A stretch of 64,000 nt of DNA, taken from NCBI GenBank assembly GCA_030646715.1, contig JAUSLJ010000008.1, forward strand, positions 124,001 through 188,000. Reading direction: 5' to 3'. The stretch is from Agitococcus sp. (GTDB lineage Bacteria; Pseudomonadota; Gammaproteobacteria; Pseudomonadales; Moraxellaceae). The position numbers and the translations under genes are program-made. The notes beneath the pieces were generated by a model. The model was not told the DNA's origin and did not search any database. It saw nothing but the letters and a program-made list of their open reading frames with translations. This document shows, in pieces, positions 37,358-45,683 of the stretch; the stretch's first letter is position 1, and each line of letters begins with the position of its first letter.

Positions 37358-38025
37358 GTTTATTTCCTGCAGCAGTATTATTTGATTTAGATGGCACTTT
37401 AGTCGATACCGCCCCTGATTTTGTGCGCGTGTTGAATGATTTACGACTAAAATATGACCGCCCTGCTTTAGCTTACGATGAGATTCGTGTCGCTGTTTCT
37501 GCGGGAGCTAGAGCAATGATTCAAGTGGGTTTTCCTGAATACGCTATAGACTCGCCAGAGTTTGCCGCCTTACGCCAAGAGTTTTTGGATAACTATAGCC
37601 AAGGCTTAGCGCAAGAAAGCCGTTTATTTTCAGGGATGGAAGACCTATTAACCGCTCTCGAAAGCCGCAATATTCCGTGGGGCATTGTCACCAATAAACC
37701 CCGCATTTATAGCGTGCCATTGTTAGCAGGTTTAGCATTAAATGAGCGCTGTCAGGTTTTAGTTTGTCCTGATGATGTTAGCCAAACCAAACCTCATCCT
37801 GAACCAATGTATTTAGCTTGTAATACCTTAAGTGTTTTACCTGAACACACCATTTATGTCGGTGACCATATTCGCGATATTCAAGCAGGTAATAATGCAG
37901 GCATGAAAACAATTGCTGTTGGTTTTGGTTATATCCCATCACACGAAAATATTAATGACTGGCAAGCGGATTATTGTGTTGATAATGTCGCCGAGCTTGT
38001 TCAACATTTTAGATTTTTATTATAA
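37354..38025 (+). CDS. mupP: HAD phosphatase, probably MupP (MurNAc-6-phosphate phosphatase)
   Basis: A 223-residue haloacid dehalogenase-type phosphatase: D11 and D13 in [17 protein letters not shown], and [12 protein letters not shown]. Databases often name such proteins phosphoglycolate phosphatase (Gph). In Pseudomonas putida, as I recall, the gene directly after ubiG and before a YciK-type SDR encodes MupP of the cell-wall recycling route, and this order is the same here. It starts with GTG inside the end of ubiG. The MupP name is therefore inferred from position, with Gph as the alternative. Confidence 0.75.
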   Translation: MSLFPAAVLFDLDGTLVDTAPDFVRVLNDLRLKYDRPALAYDEIRVAVSAGARAMIQVGFPEYAIDSPEFAALRQEFLDNYSQGLAQESRLFSGMEDLLTALESRNIPWGIVTNKPRIYSVPLLAGLALNERCQVLVCPDDVSQTKPHPEPMYLACNTLSVLPEHTIYVGDHIRDIQAGNNAGMKTIAVGFGYIPSHENINDWQADYCVDNVAELVQHFRFLL

Positions 38026-38045
38026 GTAGCCACGCAAAAGTTTCA

Positions 38046-38097
38046 CCGTTCATGGTGATCCTGTCGAACCACCCTTCGACAAGCTCAGGGCAAACGG
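38046..38097. repeat. REP-like repeat, second copy
   Basis: CCGTTCATGGT, then CCTGTCGAACC and TTCGACAAGCTCAGGG as inverted cores, ending CAAACGG. It shares these blocks with 33569-33639. It lies between mupP and the YciK-like gene. Confidence 0.75.
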
Positions 38098-38156
38098 AAT
38101 ATATAAATAAACTTTTGTATAAGTACTTAAGTCTTTTATCATAAGAGAGCTATTTT

Positions 38157-38918
38157 ATGAATACCCCCGATATTCGCGCTTATCAAGCACCTGCCGACTT
38201 ATTAAACGGCAAAGTTATTTTAATTACTGGCGCTAGCGAAGGCATTGGTCGTGTCGCCGCCAAAACCTACGCTCAATATGGCGCAACGGTTATTTTGCAT
38301 GGCCGAGACCTAAAAAAACTCGAAGCCGTTTATGATGAAATTGAAGCCGCTGCTTATGCTCAACCCGCCATTATTCCTCTAAACTTTAGCGTTGCCAAAC
38401 CTGCCGACTTTGAACAAGTTGCCATGAGTATTGAACAAGAATTTGGCCGTTTAGATGGTATCTTACATAGTGCAGGCGTTTTAGGAGACATCACTCCTCT
38501 AGAAATGTACGATCCTGATACATGGGATGAAGTGATGAAAATTAACTTGCGTGCGCCCTACTTGCTCACGCAAAGTTTAATGCCGTTGTTGAAACAATCC
38601 GCCGATGCGTCCATCATCTTTATGGGCAGCAGCGTTGGCCGTAAAGCACGGCCTTTTTGGGGCGCGTATGCCGTTTCTAAATATGGCGTAGAAGGTCTAA
38701 GTTTATTGCTGGCCGAAGAATTGGCCAACACCTCGAATATTCGGGTTAATTGTGTCAATCCCGGTGCCACACGAACCATGATGCGTGCCAAAGCTTATCC
38801 AGCGGAAGATCCAGTCAACGTCAAGCCACCCCAAGCGTTAATGCCTTTATTTTTATTCTTGATGGGTTATGACAGTAAAGGCATGACTGGCCAATCTATT
38901 GATGCTCAGCCAAAATAA
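38157..38918 (+). CDS. yciK: YciK family SDR oxidoreductase
   Basis: A 253-residue short-chain dehydrogenase. TGASEGIG (24-31) binds the dinucleotide; the catalytic pair is Y171/K175 in YAVSK, with the serine in MGSSVG. It opens YQAPADLLNGKVILITGA as in YciK of enteric bacteria and Pseudomonas. The physiological substrate is not known. It is third in the ubiG-mupP-yciK run and ends at a strong terminator. Confidence 0.88.
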   Translation: MNTPDIRAYQAPADLLNGKVILITGASEGIGRVAAKTYAQYGATVILHGRDLKKLEAVYDEIEAAAYAQPAIIPLNFSVAKPADFEQVAMSIEQEFGRLDGILHSAGVLGDITPLEMYDPDTWDEVMKINLRAPYLLTQSLMPLLKQSADASIIFMGSSVGRKARPFWGAYAVSKYGVEGLSLLLAEELANTSNIRVNCVNPGATRTMMRAKAYPAEDPVNVKPPQALMPLFLFLMGYDSKGMTGQSIDAQPK

Positions 38919-38927
38919 ATTACTAAT

Positions 38928-38958
38928 AAAAAAAGCCCTGCAAATTTGCAGGGCTTTC
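38928..38958. terminator. Bidirectional terminator between yciK and the cytochrome c5 gene
   Basis: Perfect 13-base arms (38932-38944 and 38945-38957), with T runs on both strands. It serves both convergent genes. Confidence 0.85.
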
Positions 38959-38987
38959 TCAACTTATAACAATAAGAAGCAAAATTC

Positions 38988-39401
38988 TTATTTAATCATA
39001 TAGTCAACAGCAGATTTAATCTCTTCGTCAGCACAGGCAGCACAACCACCTTTTGCGGGCATGGCATTAAAACCACCAAGCGCATGGGTATATAACATTG
39101 GCTTGCCTTTGGCCTTACGAGGGGCCCAATCAGCCGTGCCATATTTAGGCGCACCCATAACTCCCGCACCATGACAACCCGCACAAACCGCCGTATAAAC
39201 CTGCTCACCTGTCCGTGGTGCAGCACCAGGAGCAGGGGCACTTGCGACAGCAGGAGCTTTAACCGCACAAGGTTTACCCGTCACACAAACGCTACCAAAC
39301 GCTTTAATACGTTCAATAACAACGGACTCATCTTCTTTGGCAAAGGAATTAAACGACAAACCTAAACCAACAACCGCAGCAAGCAGAGCTAATTTTTTCA
39401 C
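38988..39401 (-). CDS. Cytochrome c5-like periplasmic protein
   Basis: A 137-residue monoheme c-type cytochrome. It has a signal peptide (residues 1 to about 21, KKLALLAAVVGLGLSFNSFAKE), a linker with two extra Cys (C39, C45), a Pro/Ala-rich stretch, and a heme site CAGCH (C73, C76, H77). It ends with GGCAACADEEIKSAVDYM, whose extra Cys pair is typical of cytochrome c5. The start is GTG, with GAGG 6-7 bases upstream; a longer in-frame extension has no signal peptide logic. The 240 bases upstream hold no gene. Confidence 0.88.
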   Translation of the reverse strand: MKKLALLAAVVGLGLSFNSFAKEDESVVIERIKAFGSVCVTGKPCAVKAPAVASAPAPGAAPRTGEQVYTAVCAGCHGAGVMGAPKYGTADWAPRKAKGKPMLYTHALGGFNAMPAKGGCAACADEEIKSAVDYMIK

Positions 39402-39643
39402 AGAAAGCCTCACAAACCAAATCAACCTAAAATTAGGGCAAAAAATTCTTGGACAAGAGTATAACCGCAAACGGCGTAAGGACAAAGTACAGGACTTAGG
39501 CAAAATCACTTTCATCTCTTTTTTAAAAGCCACTGAACTACAAAATGATTAAAATACACACAAATTGTAAACATGCAGCGGCATCACCTTGTTAATTAGA
39601 TAATGCTGATTGAGTCACGGATGACCGTAGAGGCAGATTCACA

Positions 39644-40957
39644 TTATTTTTCATGACGATGCACAGGCTCAGCAGGCTCATCTTCAACCAAACGCGCAAC
39701 TGTACCCTTTGGATGTTGATACCAACCGGGGTCTTGATAATTGCCCGCCGCTTGCCCTGCTCGCACTTTTAGCACGGTAAACATACCGCCCATTTCCAAT
39801 GAGCCAAAAGGCCCTGTACCCGTCATCATTGGCAAGGTATTTGCGGGTAGTGGCATATTCATGTCACTCATGTCCGCCATTCCTGTTTCCCCCATGGGCA
39901 TATAACCCTGAGCTACTTGTTTAATTTTAGCGGTTAAATCACGTGTATTTGCGCCGATTAGTGTAGGTACGGCATGACCCATCGCATTCATGGTGTGATG
40001 TGATTTATGACAATGAAACGCCCAATCACCCGCCGCATCCGCATGAAATTCAATTGCGCGCATTTGCCCTACTGCAACATCGGTGGTGACTTCTGGCCAA
40101 CGCGCGGTTTTTGGCACCCATCCCCCATCTGTGCCTGTAACTTCAAAGGTATGGCCATGAAGATGAATGGGATGATTGGTCATGGTCAAATTGCCAACAC
40201 GAATCCGTACTTTGTCGCCTAGAGCAACGACCATAGGGTCAATCGCTGGAAAAACGCGGCTATTAAATGTCCACATATTAAATTCGGTCATGGTGTTAAC
40301 ACGGGGTGTATAAGTACCTGGATCAATATCATAAGCGGCAATCAAAAATGCAAAATCACGATCTACGGCCATAAAACGTGGATTTTTAGGGTGAACAATA
40401 AATAAACCCATCATGCCCATCGCCATTTGTACCATTTCATCGGCATGAGGGTGATACATAAAAGTGCCAGATTTTTTTAATTCAAACTCATAAACAAAAG
40501 TTTGACCAGGTTTAATTTGTGGCTGAGTTAAGCCGCCAACACCATCCATGCCACAGGGCAATAACATGCCATGCCAATGGACAGCCGTATGCTCTGGTAA
40601 TTTATTGGTAACAAAAATACGCACTTTATCGCCTTCCACTGCCTCAATCGTTGGCCCGGGAGTTTGACCGTTATAGCCCCACAAATGGCCTACCATACCC
40701 GCGGCAAATTCTCGTTCTACAGGCTCGGAAACTAAATGAAATTCTTTCCAGCCGTTTTTCATTCGCCACGGTAATGTCCAACCATTTAAGGTGACTACAG
40801 GCTGATAAGGACGGCCACTCGCGGGAAATATGGGCGTATGTGTGCGTGAGGAATCCATGACTGCGGCTTCGGGAATACTGGCCGCTTCCACTTTACTTAC
40901 TAAGGCTGCCCCAAGCATCAAACTGCTATTTTGTAAAAAATGACGACGTGAAACCAT
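39644..40957 (-). CDS. Multicopper oxidase, Tat-exported
   Basis: A 437-residue periplasmic multicopper oxidase. The twin-arginine signal SRRHFLQ is at the N-terminus. Copper ligands: HWHG (127-130), HPH (169-171), HPIHLHG (H262, H265, H267) and HCHKSHHTMNAM (H315, C316, H317, H321, M326). A Met/Asp-rich insertion follows near residue 350-370. It probably oxidises Cu(I) in copper tolerance. It is the last gene of the CusF-TolC-MCO operon, 50 bases after the TolC-like gene. Confidence 0.92.
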   Translation of the reverse strand: MVSRRHFLQNSSLMLGAALVSKVEAASIPEAAVMDSSRTHTPIFPASGRPYQPVVTLNGWTLPWRMKNGWKEFHLVSEPVEREFAAGMVGHLWGYNGQTPGPTIEAVEGDKVRIFVTNKLPEHTAVHWHGMLLPCGMDGVGGLTQPQIKPGQTFVYEFELKKSGTFMYHPHADEMVQMAMGMMGLFIVHPKNPRFMAVDRDFAFLIAAYDIDPGTYTPRVNTMTEFNMWTFNSRVFPAIDPMVVALGDKVRIRVGNLTMTNHPIHLHGHTFEVTGTDGGWVPKTARWPEVTTDVAVGQMRAIEFHADAAGDWAFHCHKSHHTMNAMGHAVPTLIGANTRDLTAKIKQVAQGYMPMGETGMADMSDMNMPLPANTLPMMTGTGPFGSLEMGGMFTVLKVRAGQAAGNYQDPGWYQHPKGTVARLVEDEPAEPVHRHEK

Positions 40958-41009
40958 GATAATGCTCTCCTTTAGGACTTACGTGGAGCGATGCATAAGT
41001 CCTGTCTAA

Positions 41010-42392
41010 TTATTCGGGAGTTGTCGTGAGATATGACGACGTTGAGCCATTCATCGCCGCTTCTAAGGTGCTATCCGCTAACCAAAAATTGCGTTTAGCG
41101 GCAATAGCTGCTCGTTGTGCTTGCGCTTGGTCACGGGCATTTGCAATCACGTCCAATACCGACAACAACATACCGTTATAACGGAGCATTATTTCTTCAG
41201 CAATTTGCGCACGTACGGGCAATACCTGTTGTTGATAATGTCTTGATGTGTCATAAGCCAAACGATAACTGGCGTAACTGGCACGGACTTCAGCGCGCGC
41301 CCGAATCGCGGTATCGGCGGCTTGGTCTAGGCTTTGTTGATAGAGAAATTGCGCTTTTGCTTGGCGCGTACCCCCTGTAAATAACGGCACACGGACGCTT
41401 ATGTCATAGCCCTTTTGCATCGCTTGACCAGTGACGCTATTACGTTGATAGCCCAAATCTAAGACATCAATAAAGCGATTTGTCCGAGTCATTCCTAAAG
41501 ATTGTGCTAAGCGTTGGCTGGCTTGATTAGCGGCTAAAACATCCAGCCGTTGTTGCAGTGCTGTGCTTTCGGTGGCGTTATCGGCACGAGGGCTATCAGG
41601 CAATGACGCTAAAGTTGAAGGCAAACTATACTGACTATCTTCGCCCCATAAACCGAGCAACACCGTTAATTGCGCCTGACGCAAAATAACTTGTTGTTGA
41701 GCATTGGCTAACTCAGCTTGCGTATCAGCATACAATGCCTGTTCGCGCAATAAATCTAAACGACTGAGGTTTCCAACTTGCAGCAACCGTTCGACTACAT
41801 CTCTTGCCACTTGTGCTGTTTGATTGGTCTGCTTTGCGCTTGCTTCTAATTCTTTAGCTGCAACAACCTCTATCCATGCTCGACGTGTTGCTGTTGCTAG
41901 ATTGAGCATATCCGTCATCACACTGAGTCGAACGTGTTGTACATTCTGCTGTTCAAGACGACGTGCGGCTGGGCGTGTGAGCAAATTCAATAGGTCAAAA
42001 GAAATCGCTCTATCTACTGCCAAACTATCCCCTTCACGCAAATGCGCCAAGCTCAAAGTGATATCAGGTAAGCGACTAACCGCTTGTAAATCGCTGACGG
42101 CGATACCTAACTGCGCATATTTCGCCTGCAAACCCCGATTGTTTAACAAGGCAATCTGTACCGCATCATCAATCGTTAAAGGCTGGGACAATTTGGCATT
42201 AATGACTTGCCTAAGCTCTTGCCGTTCTTTATCTGATTGAAGCCAACGCGTTTCCTTACCCGCCAAACGGCTTTTTGCCATTTCAGCGACAGAGCTAAAA
42301 CTGTCCTGCGCTGAGGGTGTTGCACAGCCTGCCAGCATCAATACTGACAATACACTGGCACTCAGTCGAAAGTAGCTATATCGGTTGATCAT
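41010..42392 (-). CDS. TolC/CusC-like outer membrane efflux lipoprotein
   Basis: A 460-residue outer-membrane channel family protein. The lipobox LMLAGC ends the signal peptide near residue 23. Two TolC (OEP) repeats follow, with long alpha-helical stretches such as SKAKQTNQTAQVARDVVERLLQ-like segments and QALYADTQAELANAQQQVILRQAQ. It lies 2 bases after the CusF-like gene and before the multicopper oxidase. No inner-membrane RND pump or adaptor is present in the window, so its partner must be elsewhere. Confidence 0.86.
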   Translation of the reverse strand: MINRYSYFRLSASVLSVLMLAGCATPSAQDSFSSVAEMAKSRLAGKETRWLQSDKERQELRQVINAKLSQPLTIDDAVQIALLNNRGLQAKYAQLGIAVSDLQAVSRLPDITLSLAHLREGDSLAVDRAISFDLLNLLTRPAARRLEQQNVQHVRLSVMTDMLNLATATRRAWIEVVAAKELEASAKQTNQTAQVARDVVERLLQVGNLSRLDLLREQALYADTQAELANAQQQVILRQAQLTVLLGLWGEDSQYSLPSTLASLPDSPRADNATESTALQQRLDVLAANQASQRLAQSLGMTRTNRFIDVLDLGYQRNSVTGQAMQKGYDISVRVPLFTGGTRQAKAQFLYQQSLDQAADTAIRARAEVRASYASYRLAYDTSRHYQQQVLPVRAQIAEEIMLRYNGMLLSVLDVIANARDQAQAQRAAIAAKRNFWLADSTLEAAMNGSTSSYLTTTPE

Positions 42393-42394
42393 AT

Positions 42395-42883
42395 TTATGG
42401 CTCCTTACGAATGGCCATCACCACATAATCACTACCCTGCTCTTGAACATCAAAACCTACATTATCGCCAACACGCAATCCCTGTAATACATCAGAGTTC
42501 GCAACTTTATAAGTCATAGTCATCGCTGACATATCCAGTTTTTTAATTTCACCATGTTTGATTTTTATTGTGCCGTTTTCTGGCTGAATAGCGATAATCG
42601 TGCCTTTGGCATCAGTATTATCAAGCGTCTGAGCCGTTTTAATCGGGTTAACTGGCTCTTGATTGTTGGATTTATCCGCCACGTTAAACAGTTTTTTCCA
42701 TTCTTTTGGCGTTTCATTTACGGCACGAAAATCATCATAAGGATTGCTGTAGATAATAACAGGCACGGGCGCTTGCGGGTCTTTGGGGTCTGCTGTGTCA
42801 CTGGCGACGCTAGCTACAACCATAATCAAACTGGTAGTCATCAATATCAAACGCGGTAAAACATTTTGAACAGAAAATGTCAT
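42395..42883 (-). CDS. CusF-like periplasmic copper-binding protein
   Basis: A 162-residue exported protein: signal peptide to about residue 28, a spacer, then a CusF-type OB-fold (about 92-160). The copper residues are H110, M121 and M123 in KHGEIKKLDMSAMTM. The CusF tryptophan that stacks on Cu(I) aligns with M118 here. It likely captures Cu(I) in the periplasm for the TolC-like exit route and the multicopper oxidase. It is the first gene of the operon. Confidence 0.87.
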   Translation of the reverse strand: MTFSVQNVLPRLILMTTSLIMVVASVASDTADPKDPQAPVPVIIYSNPYDDFRAVNETPKEWKKLFNVADKSNNQEPVNPIKTAQTLDNTDAKGTIIAIQPENGTIKIKHGEIKKLDMSAMTMTYKVANSDVLQGLRVGDNVGFDVQEQGSDYVVMAIRKEP

Positions 42884-42965
42884 TTTGACGCTCCTGATAA
42901 GTCGTCTTAAAAAACCATTGATGACTTACACTGTTATCGCTGATTAAATGCAAATGCCCCTAACC

Positions 42966-45170
42966 TTACTTTGCCAAAGCTACCCCGTTGGCACGCGCCA
43001 TGTGTAGTTTTTTGTAGTTGTCGATTAGGCGTAGATGCCTGTCAAGCCCTTCTAGCTTCATACTCGTGGGCGTTAAACCATAAAAACGCACGCTACCATC
43101 CACTGAGCCAAGCACTGCATCCATCCGTTCGTTGCCAAACATCCGACGGAAATTGAACGCGTAATCGTCCAGCGCAAATTCGTCGTCCAGTATTACCTCT
43201 AGCACCACATTCATGCACTGATAAAACAATCTACGCTCAACGGTGTTGGTATTGTATTGCAGAAAGGTTTCTACCTGTTCTTTCGCCTGTGCAAATTGCT
43301 TTAAGGCGAGATGAATCAACAGTTTCAACTCCAAAATCGTTAACTGCCCCCAGACGGTATTGTCGTCAAATTCAATGCCAATGAGCGTAACGATGTCAGT
43401 ATAATTATCTAAATCACTCTCATCTAAACGTTCTATCAGAGCCTCAAGACCCGCATCATCCAAGCGATGCAAATTCAAAATATCGGCGCGGAACAACAGG
43501 GCTTTGTTGGTGTTATCCCAAATCAAATCTTCAATGGGATAAATTTCCGAATAATTGGGCACTAGAATGCGGCAAGCGGCTGCACCTAAATGCGTATATT
43601 CAGCCATGTACACTTCTTTGCCCATGTCTTTAAGAATGCCGAAAAGTGTCGCGGCCTCCTCGGCATTGGCGTTGTCACCTTGACTAGAAAAATCCCACTC
43701 GACAAAATCAAAATTCGCTTTGGCACTAAAAAAACGCCACGACACTACACCGCTAGAGTCAATAAAGTGCTCAACAAAGTTATTTGGCTCAGTCACGGCG
43801 TTACTTTGAAAAGTCGGCTGCGGTAAATCGTTCAAACCTTCAAAACTGCGCCCTTGCAGCAACTCCGTCAGACTGCGTTCCAATGCCACCTCCAAGCTGG
43901 GATGCGCGCCGAATGAGGCAAAAACACCGCCCGTACGCGGGTTCATCAAGGTCACGCACATAACGGGAAACTTCCCCCCCATGGAGGCATCTTTGACTAA
44001 AACGGGAAAGCCCTGTTCCTCTAAGCCTTTGATACCCGCCACAATGCTGGGGTATTTCGCCAATACGGCTTCTGGTACGTCGGGTAAAGCCATCTCGCCT
44101 TCAAGAATCTCGCGCTTTACTGCCCGCTCAAAAATTTCCGACAGGCATTGCACCTGCGCTTCGACCAAGGTATTGCCCGCGCTCATGCCGTTACTTAAAA
44201 AAAGGTTTTCAATTAAATTGGAGGGAAAATAAACCACTTCGCCATCGGATTGACGGATAAAGGGCAGCGAACAAATGCCGCGTTTGACGTTACCTGAGTT
44301 AGTGTCGTACAAATGTGAGCCACGCAGTTCACCGTCTGGGTTGTAAATCTCGCGGCAGTATGGATCAAGAATTTCTTTGGGCAGTCTGTTTCTGAGGGCT
44401 GGCTTGAACCATTTTTCATCGGGATAATGGACAAATTCAGCATTGGCGATGTCTTCACCCCAAAACTGACCGTGATAGAAGAAGTTACAGTTTAAACGCT
44501 CAATAAACTCACCCAGTGCCGAAGCAAGCGCGCTTTCTTTGGTTGAGCCTTTGCCATTGGTAAAACACATCGGCGAATGAGCGTCACGGATATGTAAAGA
44601 CCAAACATTTGGCACAATATTACGCCACGAGGCAATTTCAATCTTCATGCCTAATCTGGCCATAATGCCCGACATATTGGCGATGGTTTCTTCTAACGGC
44701 AGGTCTTTACCTAGAATATAGGTACTACTGTCTGAGGCAATGCTTGGCATCAACAACGCTTGTGCGTCAGCATCAATGTTTTCAACGTATTCAATGACAA
44801 ATTCGGGACCTGTTTGCACCACTTTTTTGACGGTGCAACGGTCAATCGAACGCAAAATACCTTGTCGGTCTTTGTCCGAAATATCAGCAGGTAGTTCTAC
44901 TTGAATTTTAAAAATTTGGTTATAACGATTTTCTGGGTCAACAATATTGTTCTGTGATAGGCGAATGTTATCGGTGGGAATATTGCGCGTTTGGCAGTAC
45001 AGTTTCACAAAATAAGCTGCACATAACGCCGACGAAGCGAGAAAATAGTCGAATGGTCCTGGTGCTGAACCATCGCCTTTGTAACGGATGGGTTGATCGG
45101 CCACCACCGTAAAGTCATCAAACTTAGCTTCAAGCCGAAGGTTGTCGAGAAAATTGACTTTGATTTCCAT
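42966..45170 (-). CDS. OsmC-YcaO fusion protein
   Basis: A 734-residue two-domain protein. Residues 1 to about 140 are an OsmC/Ohr-type domain (PIRYKGDGSAPGPFDYFLASSALCAAYF). From about residue 155 on, it is colinear with E. coli YcaO: CFTNGKGSTKESALASALGEFIERLN, SNGMSAGNT, FASFGAHPSLEVALERSLTELLQGR, and a C-terminal helical domain ending FYGLTP. YcaO proteins use ATP to activate amides; E. coli YcaO is linked to RimO methylthiolation of S12. Redox sensing by the OsmC part is inferred. It sits upstream of the copper operon with 80 bases between. Confidence 0.9.
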   Translation of the reverse strand: MEIKVNFLDNLRLEAKFDDFTVVADQPIRYKGDGSAPGPFDYFLASSALCAAYFVKLYCQTRNIPTDNIRLSQNNIVDPENRYNQIFKIQVELPADISDKDRQGILRSIDRCTVKKVVQTGPEFVIEYVENIDADAQALLMPSIASDSSTYILGKDLPLEETIANMSGIMARLGMKIEIASWRNIVPNVWSLHIRDAHSPMCFTNGKGSTKESALASALGEFIERLNCNFFYHGQFWGEDIANAEFVHYPDEKWFKPALRNRLPKEILDPYCREIYNPDGELRGSHLYDTNSGNVKRGICSLPFIRQSDGEVVYFPSNLIENLFLSNGMSAGNTLVEAQVQCLSEIFERAVKREILEGEMALPDVPEAVLAKYPSIVAGIKGLEEQGFPVLVKDASMGGKFPVMCVTLMNPRTGGVFASFGAHPSLEVALERSLTELLQGRSFEGLNDLPQPTFQSNAVTEPNNFVEHFIDSSGVVSWRFFSAKANFDFVEWDFSSQGDNANAEEAATLFGILKDMGKEVYMAEYTHLGAAACRILVPNYSEIYPIEDLIWDNTNKALLFRADILNLHRLDDAGLEALIERLDESDLDNYTDIVTLIGIEFDDNTVWGQLTILELKLLIHLALKQFAQAKEQVETFLQYNTNTVERRLFYQCMNVVLEVILDDEFALDDYAFNFRRMFGNERMDAVLGSVDGSVRFYGLTPTSMKLEGLDRHLRLIDNYKKLHMARANGVALAK

Positions 45171-45377
45171 GCTGGCACCTGACGACGGCTAGGGGTTACG
45201 CCCCAGCAAAATAAAAAGCGGAGACTACCTTAGAAGCATAAAAATGTGAATCATAATAGGGCGAGGAGCTAGTGCAATCGCACTTAAATTTTCATTATGG
45301 AGATTAGATATTTTTCATTCCACAAAATGTGTCGTATGAAAGAACACCATTAGGTAACTCTAAAAAGTAGAAACCCA

Positions 45378-45597
45378 TCATAACCACCCTTTACGCTGTA
45401 ACATTTTATCGAGTAGCCAAGCACATAACACCAAGGGGATTAAGGTGGAAATCACCATCACCGCAATAATCTGTAAGCCTTCTTGCTTGAGCAATGGCCA
45501 CAAGGTGACAACACCCACTGACACAGGCAAAAAATAGAGTGCCAGATGTTGTAAAAGTTTTGAGGAAAAAAAGCCAAACTTTCAGGTACTCGGCCAT
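45378..45597 (-). pseudogene. Remnant of a CidA/LrgA holin-like membrane gene
   Basis: On the minus strand one frame ending at 45378 reads a membrane segment typical of the C-terminal half of CidA/LrgA proteins (SSKLLQHLALYFLPVSVG, then VISTLIPLVLCAWLLDKM). It has no start codon in its frame. A second frame with ATG at 45597 (MAEYLKVWLFF) enters it across a run of seven Ts, so one base lost would join them. About 60 residues of the normal N-terminal half are missing. It is therefore truncated and probably non-functional. The surrounding 45171-45683 gap holds no intact gene. Confidence 0.6.
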
Positions 45598-45610
45598 GAA
45601 TCAGTATCGT

Positions 45611-45631
45611 AGCCCGTGTGGCAACACGGGA
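45611..45631. repeat. Short inverted repeat in the gap next to the Hint gene
   Basis: CCCGTGT and ACACGGG pair around GGCA. No T run follows. It may be a repeat remnant and marks no gene boundary I can support. Confidence 0.35.
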
Positions 45632-45683
45632 ATGGACAATTTGAGACTAACATCTTTGTTTTAGCAGGTTTTTCCAACAATCA

